Shown here piece by piece: positions 21,001-32,800 of a stretch of 64,000 nt of DNA. Both the position numbers and the translations under genes were made by a program. This DNA is from Tamarix chinensis (lineage: Eukaryota; Streptophyta; Magnoliopsida; Caryophyllales; Tamaricaceae). The stretch spans positions 4,996,501 through 5,060,500 of the forward strand of contig CM060173.1 of the NCBI GenBank assembly GCA_030549775.1, written 5' to 3'. Position 1 is the stretch's first letter. Every line of letters starts with the position of its first letter. The notes under the pieces are model-generated. The model saw only the letters and a list, made by a program, of their open reading frames with translations, made no database searches and had not been told where the DNA came from.

Positions 21001-23238
21001 AAATATGCTCATTAGCACAAATAGATTATAATTAGAAGTTTACATAAACATTGAAAAGAGCTTATAATCAAAATTATGATCAGGAATATGCAATAGAGTC
21101 ATGATGAATGTGCATTAGAATGGTAGTGAATATTCAGTAGAGTCGTGATGAATATGCCTAGACTCAAGTAGTTTAGCTCTTGAATTTATTGTTTTATGTG
21201 AGTTTTGGTTATTTTAATTTTATCTAAGCATGCAATTATATGTATAATAGGATATAGGAGCTAGGTTATAAATTTGGAAACATTTAGAGTTGAAATGAAT
21301 TTTTAGGGTTTTGGACATATTCGAACATGGGTATATTAGGCATTAAAGTTTTTTTTTTGAAAGTTGCAAGCACACCACTGTATTCATTGGGTCTTTTACA
21401 TAACATTTGGTATATAATATATTAGGTTTTGATGTCGTTTAAAGTAATTTATGAATTTCAGAAGTTTAAGGTGATTTTATATGATTAAGGGCATTCTAGT
21501 CACTATGATTTAATTATGGAAAATTTAATATCTAATTAAACATTAGGATAAGAAAATAAGTTAAAATATTGGTGATTGGTGAGTGGACTTAGAGACCTTA
21601 ATCAAATTGGTTAATTAAGTAAATAAGAGATATTTTGGGTGCATTGAGTAATCTTAGTATTTTATACCTAATATCTATATTTAATGTTCATCCTAGGATA
21701 ATAATTGGTTAAGTGTGAGCCTTTTTAGCATGAAATATATCCCCTCTTAATTAGATAATGAGTTAGTTGAATTTAAAGGAATACATTTGTATCGTTTTAA
21801 TGATGTTGGATATGTGAACCCTAGCGTGATTCTTGACCTTGGTTAACTTATGGTCAACTATTGACCCTTAGTTAACCGCTGATTTTTGTTTACCGTTAAT
21901 TTAGGTATTGAGCATTGACCCTCATCTTGAACAAATGAAATTAATAAGTGTTGAGATTTAAATTAAAAATAGGTCTTTCATGGTATGAAACTTGGGATTT
22001 TATGCCTTGATAACTTAGCTTGGGCTTTAATACCTCATTTATTAAATTGGGCCTTAATGGAATGTTGTCAAGACTTTGTGCTTTAAATGGTTGGGCCTTG
22101 ATTTCTCTGTGGATCAAGTGCATAAATACTATCACAACTAAATAAATAAATGGGATTGTGCTGGTTGAAATAATTAATTATTATTATATAGGTATTGATT
22201 CTTGTTTACCTAAATCTCTGATAAAACATTAATTATTTGAAGCTTAAGATATTGAGTTAGGACAAGTAGCTCTTAAGGTAGCTACCAAAGTACATGTGTG
22301 GTATTTACTTAGTACCACTCTAGTATTTTTCTCTTATATGTTATTAGGTGCCTTATGTAAGGTTTGGGATGCCCTATTCTACTCTATAGGTATCTCTATA
22401 TATTTTGGCCCTATAGGGGGCATGTATACTTAAGTGATTAGTTTTACTAGTATTTGTTGGCCCGGTTACATTTCTAAATAGGGGAGTTAGGCTAGTATTG
22501 TTCGTGTATTAAATTAGTTGTTATGGTTTCTTTGAGTTTTAGTCCTTAAGTCAATATAACATATTGGTTGTGATCACTATAATATAATGTAATAATTAAT
22601 GAATCTTGTCTATCCGTACATTTGTATTGCATTATTATATGATTGATGGTTGAATTGTAATATTTACAATTGATATCCATATGAAGCATGTAGTTATTCC
22701 ATTATTGCATGATCTACTACTTTCTTTGCATGGACCTTCTGCATGATGTTACCTTTATTGGATAGTTGTGTTACTAAGTAAAAGATGTGTATTGATACTA
22801 CACTTTGTACTTGCTGTGTCACAAATATTTGATGATGATCTTTTCGACTTCAAGGAGGTCCCTTAGGAGGAATGATGCGGGTTATACCGTTAAGGCGTAA
22901 AGTTATAGTTATCTAGGGGCACATGTGTTATGTCCCTAAAGTCCACATGTCTCTTTTGGACTTTATTCCTTGTTTTTCTTCTTCTCGCTTTTTTTTATGT
23001 ATTTAATTATCTAGAACATGCACTCTATACTTAATTTTTCCATTTAATTTATTAGTCTTCCACAATTTCTATCTATTTTTTCAAGTTTTGATCTATTTAT
23101 TGCAAGTATTTTAGCCTTGCATTTGGTACAAGAAATTTATGGATTGAACTTGTGCTAAGTGTGGCAGTAACACTCATTTAATTATGTTAATGCTTTCACT
23201 TAAAAATACCATTTTTATTAGTAAATTTGGGGTGTTAA
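21000..23238 (+). mobile_element. 3' part of a diverged long LTR (member E)
   Basis: The right end (AAGTGTGGCAGTAACAC near 23156, then AGTAAATTTGGGGTGTTAAG ending near 23238) matches the right ends of LTRs A and B (AAGTGTGGCGGTAATG; AGTAAATTTGGAGATGTT). The sequence before it has the family's general layout. The left boundary is not visible; 21000 is a guess. No target duplication was found, so it is older or truncated. Confidence 0.5.
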
Positions 23239-23842
23239 GATGTGTGTGGGAGTGTAAACTCATGAATTGTGTTTTATGTGCTCATAGGAGTTAGTTTTAC
23301 TAAATACTTTAATATATTGATGCCTTTGTGGCACTATGATGAACTAAGCAATTGCAAGGGAGCAATCAGCCTTGTTTTGTAGGATATCCATCTTTGTGGA
23401 GTCTTATATGGGAGACTGAGATTAGATCTTGCGCATGATGAACTAAGCAATCCCTTCTTGATCTATCCCTCTCTCTGTCTTTACAATTTATATGGAGTTT
23501 ACATGCATTTTTCCTCCTAATACATGATAGTTAACTAATACAGACAAGAACTAATCAAGAAAACCAAGAACTAAAATTAACTCAAAGAGATGAAGAATCT
23601 AGGGGCACCTCAATTAGGGTCTGATAAGACAACACCCAAGCCATAAAGGAAGAAAACAAATAGTCATTGATGTCCTTCATGGACAAAAATGACAGTAAAT
23701 AAACATAAGCGGAACAAAACGAACCACCACTAATGTCCACCATAGCAACAAAGAAGTCCTTGCCAACATCAAGCACCACCGATGGTCCACCCTATTGGTA
23801 GAGAACAACAGGAACTAAGAAAATAGGAACTCCCCGAGAGGA
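23239..23842. other. Unassigned spacer with a 17-bp direct repeat
   Basis: ATGATGAACTAAGCAAT occurs at 23336-23352 and again at 23435-23451. A 65-codon minus-strand frame at 23779-23582 has no recognisable motif. Nothing else was seen. Confidence 0.5.
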
Positions 23843-23847
23843 TTACA

Positions 23848-25672
23848 TGTAATCCCCTAAAATTTTAAAAGTCTATAATTTAATAAATCACTTTTATTTG
23901 GGATAACTTAGTTTTTAAACTTAATTAATTTAATTATTTTAAGGATTTTACCTTTTTAATTTATTTAATTTAACTATTTTACGGATTTTTGTGTATATAA
24001 AATTAGATGTGAATATTTAATAAATTAAAATAAATAAATTGTTATTTTATCATACCCGTTCTATTTAAATAACATTTCAAACCAATATTTTCTAAAATTT
24101 ACCTGTTAAACCAATATATTAAAATATATTTAGATAAATTATTAAAGTTTATTTATCTACCAAAATTACACCCTATTTCCCATAAGTTATTTTATCTAAT
24201 TTCCCCCCTTATTTTCCCTTTTCCTCTTTCCCTTTTTCCTTTTCCTTTCTTTCTCTCCTTCTCCTTTCTTCTTCCTTACCCCATTTCTCCCGACTGGGCC
24301 GGCCTGCGTAGCCCAAGTCCTTCCTCCTTGGCGTGCCCAGGACCGCGCGGCCTGCTCTCCCTCGCCCATCTCCTCTTGGCCAGCAACCGAACCGGTTCTA
24401 TCTTTTTTTTTCTTTTCTCCCACTGGACCGACCGATCCAGTCGTCGGCTTCTTCTCCCCCCAAACCCCGATCTGCAGCTGCCAAAACCCTACAACCCTGC
24501 CACCGACAGCAGTACGTCGTCAGGCCTCTCCTCTCTGCCCCTCTCCCTATTGTTTTCTTTCCCTCTTTCGACCCCAACAAACCTCACAGCTCCCTCACGC
24601 GTGCTCCCTTCCTTTCCATTTTCTCTCCCCCGACCTAACCTACAATTTGCAGGACTGCACCGCCTACCACCGTCGGTCGGTGGTCCTGCCACACCTGCCC
24701 CGCATGTCTTCTTCTTCCTTTGTCATTTTCCTCCTCAATTAGCCTATAAATAGCCCCCATTAACAGCCTGGGTCGAGCTCCCTTTTTCGCAGCCCACGAA
24801 CCCCAGCCGCTCACCGCCTCCCAAAAAACCCCTTGTTTCGCCGCCTTCGACGACCGCCGCCGCAAACTCCACCCACAAAAATCTTCCCCGCACCTCCCTC
24901 TACAAAACTGGACCACCCTCCTCCCCTATCTTGCCCTGCACGAGCCGCCCAGGCCATGCAAAAGTGCCTTCCCGATCAGCCCACTTCAGCCCCTCGCCGC
25001 CCCTCGCGCCGCCTTCTATCGCCATCCTCGCTGCAACCAACACCTCCTCCACCCTCCAAAACACCCAAGAAACCTTCCCCTACCTTCAGCCGCCGCACCA
25101 ACCACCGTGCGCCGCCACTCCCAGCTACGCCGCCACTCCCAGCTACACCACCACCTTCATTCTACCCCTCTTCGCCTGCTGCACCTTCCTCCACCTCAAC
25201 CACCCCTCCACTCCCTCTCTCTTAGCTTACATATCCATTTTCCCCCTCTCTTCCTCCTCCACCGCCGCTGCCGCCACGCGCCGCCACCGGTTCCGCCACT
25301 AACCTTAGGTGGTGCTCCAACTTCCCTAGCCCCTAAACTATTTTCTATAAGTGTTAAAAATTTTATTTAATATTACTAGTATTATCCTTAATATTACTAT
25401 TATTATTCTTATTATTATTAGTGTTTTATTATCATGGTTATTATTATTATTATTACCATTGCTAATATTATTATTATGTATCCCCCTTATCTCCTAACCT
25501 AATTTTAGAAAATACTTATAACTAGGTTAAACTATTTAAAAGGCTACAACTTTAGCATTAAAATGGTTATCATCATCATCATTATTATTATTATCATTAT
25601 TTCCATTACTACTACTAATACTACTATCATTATTATTATTATTCACAACTTTAGTATTAATATAGTTATCTC

Positions 25673-25718
<46 letters not shown>

Positions 25719-28678
25719 GCTACTTTTATTGTTATTAATGTTTTTAAACTGAAGTTGGCGTATTATCATTTTGTCGTTAAAGAAGAAGAATACCTAAGCC
25801 TTAGAATTTTACTATTTAATATTAGAATATCATTAATATTAGTCCTAATGCCTTTGTTGCTAACATTATTACTATGGTATCATTATTAGTTATTATTATT
25901 ATCATTGTCATTATTTTATTATTATTATTATGACCAGAACATTTGAACCCTTATATTATTATTATTCAAAATATAAATTTTATCATTATTATTTTTAGGA
26001 ATATTTTTACTTTGTTGGTATTGCAATTATTATATTATTATTTTAACTCAAACACTATTATTAGACTTAGCCTTAAAAACGCTAGGGTTTCTATCAATAT
26101 AAGCATTAGCATTACTATTATCATTATTATTATTATCATTATTTTGCTACAATTAGTATCGGTACTACTATTATGAGAATAAATCTATTAGGTTTAATAA
26201 TGTAAGTATAGTAATAAATATTAACATAAACATATCTTGAGTAGTAATATCTACTAAGCTAACTTGAAGATAAAAACTCTAGTTTTCACGTATAATACTC
26301 CCTTTAATAATAATAATAATCCTAATCTTATACTAAAATAAGGAATAATGGTACTTTTGGTAGGAGGGAAACTAATCCGTAGTATTTTCCCTCTTATAGG
26401 TGAGTCGAGCCAAAACCCTAAGGAGTCGTAGGAGCGTGCTCCAAGCCCGACGTCACTTTAGGTAAGGATGTAGCTAAGGCCTATGTGTGTTATGTGACTT
26501 GTATGCCTTGGATGCTTTATATATCATGCTATGTTGTGTATCGTATGATCGCCCTTAACTTGTCTTATACGTAGCGTAGTTTGGAGTTGAGGTATGTTTG
26601 TATGTGTTTCTTATGATATGAGTATGATATGTATATATGGTGTTTATGGTGTGATATGATATGGCCCTCTAGGACATGCATTCTAGGAAAATTGGTGATA
26701 TGATATGGGAATGAAAGAACAAAAAGAAAGAAACAGGAAGTGAGTTCATTAAGGGGGATATGAGGTTGACCAAAATACCTCATGATCCATGAGAAGAAAT
26801 TAAAGAGGAAGGAATGACCAAAATGAATGAAAGATGTGAACCATGCATGGGAATCTTAAAATTTGCATGGGGACTTTGGGTGTTTGCATGGGATGGATAA
26901 AACTTGCATGGGGGTGATCCTTATGTGAGAAAAGTTGACTTAGGGTGTAACTAAGCTAACGGGAGAGTTGTGGAGTGATTAGAGACTTGGGATGAAAAAT
27001 AGTACGTAGGTTGGTGTAAGGGTGTATAAGAGATCCGATTAGGGTTTTGGGAGAAAGTAGTAATCTGGAAAGTGCGAGAGTAAAAATGATTAAGAGAGAG
27101 TGGAGTACAGGTTAAGAGTGATAATTTATTTTATAAGGGATGAGTATGGATGGGAGAGAAGAGATTTTGGGGTGAAAAGAGAGAGGTTACTTGTGGGAGA
27201 AGAAAGGTACTAGGGTTTGGAGTGGCCAACTAGGGTTTTTCCGCTCACATGCGAAGTCGAGAGGTAAAGTGATATGTTTTGGGATTGGACCTAATTGAGA
27301 TGAGATATGGGGCGATGAATGAAGTAATGGTAGTGTAAGTGAGAGGAAGTTGGACCACATATGTCCAATTAGGGTTTTCAAGGGAAAGCCCTAGAGGGTG
27401 ATAGTAAGTGGCGTTTGAGGTCATGAAGTGTTGGGCCTTAACCCACACTCTTAGGAGTTGGTCTTTCATTATGTGTAAGTGTAAGGGGGAATGGATGTCA
27501 GGGCGTGATAAGGGGTGCAGGAGTCTCAAAATATGGGACGGGCCCCCTTGAGAGGATAGAAGTAGAACGTTGATGACATGCATGTCAAGGGTGTAATGTT
27601 ATCTAATAAGACACGGATAAGATACTAATCACTTAAAGAGAACGATTATTGAGCCGAGCCTAGACCGGTCCACCGGCGAATAATAGTGGCCAGGAGCCAG
27701 GGTGCCCTGGAGACCGTTCCACCGGCGAATAATAGTGGTCATGAGCGTTTTGCCCTGTATGATTTTCGGTCCACTGGCTATAATAGTGGGGGATTCCGTG
27801 CTCAACAAACCAAACGTAATGAAGCTAAGCCATGGGAAATACACTAAGCACTTACAGTGAAACACCATGTGAGTCGGAGCCAGACCGGTCCACTGGCGAA
27901 TAATAGTGGCTAGGAGCATTCTGCCCTAGAGACCGGTCCACCGGTGAATAATAGTGGTCAAGAGCGTTTTTCCCTGTATGTATTCCGATCCACTGGCTAT
28001 AATAGTGGGGTTCCCGCACTCACATGGACTATTAAAGAGTCTGTGTGGAATGAACATATTAGTAAGAGGAATAAAGAATAAGATACCTGAAAAGTAACCA
28101 GGCCTTATTACATGTATCATTGTATGTTGCCTACATGCTCATTCCTATGTTATATGCTCTATGTGTTGGCCTTAGTGCATCTGTTACCTTACTCGGTATG
28201 TAGCGTACTGATCACCCATATCATGGGTACTGCGTTGAGCTTGTGTAGGTAGGGGATGATGTCTTCGATGCCTACAACACCTACGAGGCATCGGGTGGGG
28301 CTGAGCGTTGAGCCTAAACCTAACTTGGGGATCGAGAGTGACTCTGTCGGACTCTGTTTCTTTTATTAGACCTTGTATTATCATATTTTAGTTGTGTTTT
28401 TGTACTATGCTTTATGTTTGAAAAACTCTAGTCACGTACTATTTGGTTTGTAGTCCTAAATCGCACTTTGATTTCTATATGACTTGTGTTTTATTAATGA
28501 TTCGTGTTTAATGTTAACTTTATTTAGCCTTAGCACTTAGTACGGGAACGGTAGGAGTGAACCGATCTGATACTAAGTGTGGCGGTAATGCCCCCGAGTT
28601 TACTATTTTATCTTTTCGCTTCCGCTAAACCCTTTTAATTAAACGAAATTTTTCAGTAGTAAATTTGGAGATGTTATA
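23848..28678 (+). mobile_element. Solo LTR B, 4.8 kb, long-LTR family
   Basis: It starts TGTAATCCCCTAAAATTTT and ends AAATTTGGAGATGTTATA (the final CA has become TA), flanked by TTACA at 23843-23847 and 28679-28683. Internal order: AT-rich lead; a pyrimidine tract and GC-rich zone (about 24190-25310); an ATT/TTA microsatellite zone (about 25370-26330, longest run about 25674-25718); a zone with TTGCATGGG and TAGGGTTT motifs (about 26840-27390); two copies of a block with ACCGGTCCACCGGCGAATAA; and a TATCATGGGTACTG-containing end. No gag or pol was seen. The proline-rich and poly-Asn frames within are products of base composition, not genes. Confidence 0.85.
27640..28030 (+). repeat. Tandem ~215-bp duplication inside LTR B
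   Basis: The block AGACCGGTCCACCGGCGAAT-AATAGTGGCCAGGAGC, its sub-repeat, and CACTGGCTATAATAGTGGGG appear once at about 27640-27800 and again at about 27860-28025. Similar paired blocks occur in LTR A (about 17990-18370) and in LTR C (about 52605-52975, reversed), so the duplication predates the spread of the family. Confidence 0.8.
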
Positions 28679-28811
28679 TTACAGCCCCCATCTTAAAAGG
28701 GAAACTTGGGTTTCTCCTTAGAGAAAAGTAGATCTAGATAAACTATTGTTACTGTTGTTGAATAATGCTTGAATTTATGCACTCACACTTTTTCCTTTAC
28801 TCTACTATAAA

Positions 28812-29116
28812 TAGGGTTGTAAATGAACTAAGCTAGTTCTGTATTCAGCTCATTAAAAAATCAATTCACCTCGTTCATTTAGTTAAATGAACCAAGCCCA
28901 AACATTATTGTTGGGCTCGTTTATTAAATGAACCGAATTTGAGCTCAAAAAAGTAAAACTCGGTTTATTTTTTTACCTTTAGCTCGTGAACTCGACTCGG
29001 CTTGTTCGTTTAATTAAATAAGCTGAACTTGAACTTTATTTTAAACTCGTTTAACTAAACAAGCCAAGGCCAAGTCCAAGCCTTAGGATATTTGACTCGG
29101 CTAATTTACAGCCCTA
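28812..29116. mobile_element. Small hAT-like MITE (TAGGG..TGTAAATGA family), copy 1
   Basis: The 305-bp element begins TAGGGTTGTAAATGA and ends TTTACAGCCCTA, an inverted pair. Flanking octamers ACTATAAA and ATTATAAG agree at six of eight positions, consistent with an old 8-bp duplication. The interior repeats GTTTAATTAAA-type and GAACTCG/GAGCTC motifs. A second copy lies at 49358-49554. Confidence 0.65.
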
Positions 29117-29629
29117 ATTATAAGTATTTCCTAAAATATAGTAAACGGCAATTTTGTTCACAATTTCTTTAGGAAAAACAATCTAGTCAGAAAATTAGTT
29201 ATGAATACATGTTTTGGTAACTTCAACAATTATCTTGGATACGAGTTTGAAATAAAGAATATTTTAAAGAAATATATTGCATAGAATCATGTTTAACTCA
29301 TCCATGATCTATGAAAACAGGATTTCAGCATTCAAGCCTGCACGATGGTATCACCTGACCAGTCAAATCGGCACAAAAAATCATGTTGAGAGAAACAAGA
29401 TAAACATTTTCAGTCTCAGGTACCAATACATTCACACATGGTAGCGACTGGCAGTGAAAAGTAAGGCCGATCAGGCAGAGACATTGAAAACCTATATCTA
29501 AAACCTCCTACTCTTCCTAGATCACTCCTATGTTCCATGTCTCACCGTTGATAAGGAAGAACAAGAACATAATCAGAATCCCAATCAGCAAAAACTAAAG
29601 GCTTAAGTGTGCAAAAAAGGTGCACGACA
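29117..29629. other. 3' flank of MIA40
   Basis: Downstream flank and 3' UTR of the minus-strand MIA40 gene. No other feature was recognised and the polyadenylation site could not be fixed. Confidence 0.5.
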
Positions 29630-29821
29630 TTAAAGCTTGGGTTTTGGACTTTGTTCGATCGACCATGCTGGTGGATATATTTTATAAACTTTAGAAGGCT
29701 CCTGTTTTCTCTCAGTCTCATTTTTCACTGCATCATCTTCTAATACATCCTTGGAGAATGCATCAGGATGAGCTTTTATACAATTCTGCAATGTGACAAA
29801 AGGACGAACACAATCTGAACC
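29630..29821 (-). CDS. MIA40: MIA40 exon 4 (second CX9C and C-terminus)
   Basis: Sixty-three codons plus stop, beginning GSDCVRPF after TTTGCAG. It holds the second CX9C and a charged, proline-containing tail ending SPKPKL. Confidence 0.92.
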   Translation of the reverse strand, partial: GSDCVRPFVTLQNCIKAHPDAFSKDVLEDDAVKNETERKQEPSKVYKIYPPAWSIEQSPKPKL

Positions 29822-32800
29822 CTGCAAACAAACAAACAGTAAACAAATAATTAGATGAAAAGAAATGAGCCAACTTGAGCAACAAAAACAATGAGTTACA
29901 CGCAAATGGAGCGGAAGAGTAAAGAATTAAGAAGAAAGAAAAATCTGACCACCAGCCATGATGACAAGAAAGTGAAGATAATGCATGCGATTAGGCTACT
30001 GATATAGAAGACTACCTTCTCTTCTGCAGTGCTTTTCAGAAAACAGAGGAAAGCCGCTGAGAATTGAGTACCACAAGACCCATTCCTCAAATCAGCTATG
30101 CATGGGCATTCCAATGCTTTTCTGGCTTTAGCATCAAGGGTCTGTGAAAAAGAAATAGATGAAGCCGACATTTTGGAAAAATGTTGAAGTACAACTTTAC
30201 AAAGAAATGAGAGAAAAGAACCTCGTTTTCATCATTTCCGTATGCTTCAGCTTCTGCAAACAGTTAAAAGCAGACAAAATGGCGAATCAGCACTCAGAAT
30301 ATTCTTCATCCTTCTAGAATCAATCTGATAGACCCTTAATTCGATACACATATGTGAGGAAGGGCAAAAGAGGAACTGGAGAATAAGAAGTGTGCTGATT
30401 AGCTAATTGCTGAGGTGTCCGGTGTATTGATGTTTTACTTTTGCTATTTTATTTTATGCGTCGAGGGATGGTCTGTTAGCTAGGGTATGAGTCACCCTTT
30501 TCTGTTATTCGGTTAGCTGCTAGCTCGGGTATTAAGGGGAAGAGAGGAGAGAAGGGAAAGGTAGGAATTAAGTAAGTTGTGGGAGGTGCCAGGACCTCGA
30601 ATCCCTGGCTGTAACTTCTTGTTCTCTCCGTATCAATAGTGCACATTTTCTTTCTCTCGTTTTCATCTATTGAGCTCACTCTAGCTGTAATTCTGTTTCA
30701 ACTATCTCTTGGTATTACTGGTGTTGATATTAAGGGTAGAGTCCTATCAAATTGGTATCAGAGCAGTTCGACGGGCAACAATGGCATAGAAGAAGATGGA
30801 TGCTCTGGAGGAGAAACTAGCAGTGGTGCAGGAAGAGTGGCAGAAGGAGATTGAATCGGTGAGGGATGACACGAAACGGATTCCTGCTCTAGAGAAAACA
30901 ATGAGTGAGGTGCTCAGCAAGTTGGACCAGATGATGGGCGTTTCTTCATCCCCTACCCCAAGGGAACTCAGGACCGATGAATTTATGGGGATGGCGCCAC
31001 CTGCTCATCCGGAGTTCCGTGCAAATACGGAGTCCGAAGGCAGGCGATCGGAAAATAGGCCAACAAGACAGCTGGAGTTTCCCATCTTCAATGGAGTTGA
31101 CCCCGATGGGTGGCTTTTTCGAGCGGAGCGATACTTTACCTGGAACCAAATGAGCGAAGAAGAGAGACTTGAAACTGTAGCTGTAGCTATGGAGGGAAAG
31201 GCATTAGCCTGGTTCCAGTACATGGAAGAAGGGAGGAAGTTTGCATCCTGGCGTGGGTTCAAGGAGACTTTTCTCCTTCGATTTCGCCCAAGGCATGAAG
31301 GGAGCCTCTGCGAGAAATTCCTTGCGATCAAGCAGACGAACACGGTAGAGGAATTTCTGGAGAATTTTGAGCTCCTAGCTGCGCCACTGCAAGGGCGCAT
31401 TTCGGAAGAAGTCCTCGAAGGTACGTTCCTCAACGGCCTGAAACCCGCCATCCGAGCCGAGGTGAGGATGATGAGACCGTGTGGACTGGCAGAGATCATG
31501 GTGGCAGCGCAGTTGGTAGAGGATAAAAACAGGGTGATCCAAGCCGGTCGGGGAGGATGGGGTGGGTCTGGGCCCAAAATAGATCATTTGGCTCAAGGCC
31601 CGTCGAGCCCAAAAGGGGCAAATTCTGGATCCATTTCTACGATGCCTGTGAGAACACAATTCGCAGTAGCAAAGTCTGGGGCACCACCGACGACTACAAT
31701 GAACCACGTGGGAGAACCTGCGATCGCCCGACGAACAACAGGACACCGGAGGTTAACCGACGCCGAGCTTCTGCGCCGCCGAGAGCTGGGCCTTTGTTTT
31801 AGGTGCGAAGAGAAATTCGGCCCGGGGCATGTCTGTAAGAATCGAGCGCTCCAGCTGCTGTTGGTAGATGACTCGCAAGAAACTGACAAAGAGGAGGAGA
31901 GGCTGGAAGCACTGGCGGAAGAGGCGAAAGGAGGAGTAGAAGGGCGGGTCGAATTGTCCCTTAATTCAGTTGTGGGTTTCACAACTCCCAGAACGATGAA
32001 GCTTCGGGGAAAGGTTCAAGGGGAATCAGTGGTGGTGTTGGTAGACTGTGGTGCTACCCACAACTTCGTAGCTTGGGAATTAGTCCACCGACTGAAACTA
32101 CCTCTGTCATCGACGGCTTCTTATGGAGTCCTGATGGGCACCGGGAGTTCAGTGCAAACGGAAGGCATTTGTCGGGGAATTTCACTTACTCTCCCAAATA
32201 TAGAGGTAAATGAGGATTTCCTTCCACTGGACTTAGGAAGTGCAGACATGATTCTGGGTATGCAGTGGCTCGAGAAGCTGGGGACGATGCAAATTAATTG
32301 GAAATTACTGTTGATGACATTTCATGTGGGGGAAACACAAGTGACCTTGAGGGGGGAGGCTGACCTGTGTAAAACTCAGGTGTCCCTGAAATCCTTAGTG
32401 CGAACTCTGTGCAAAGAAGGAAATGGGCTGCTATTGGAGTGCTGTTTCTTACAAACGGAGGAGATATCCACTCATGCTGAGATACCCCAATCAATTTCAA
32501 GGGTTCTGGATCAGTTCCCAGAGGTGCGGAAGGCAGCAGACAGTTTGCCGCCTCCCAGGAACTTTGATCACCGTATTCCATTGCTACCCGGGGCTGCTCC
32601 AGTCAATGTACGACCTTATCGTTACCCCCAGATACAGAAGGATGAGATAGAAAGATTGGTGGGAGAAATGTTAGCCGCGGGATTAATCCGACCCAGTCAC
32701 AGCCCTTTCTCAAGCCCTGTCTTACTGGTTAAAAAAAAAGATGGGAGTTGGAGATTCTGTGTAGACTATAGGGCTCTCAACAAGGTGACGGTTCCGGATA

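Noticed and set aside
24328..25370. Several long proline/serine-rich ORFs, up to about 140 codons
   Set aside because: They overlap in all frames within the C/T-rich zone of solo LTR B and recur with different sequence in LTRs A and D. They are composition artefacts, not genes.
25536..25889. Poly-Asn and poly-Ile ORFs
   Set aside because: They are translations of ATT/AAT microsatellite DNA inside LTR B.
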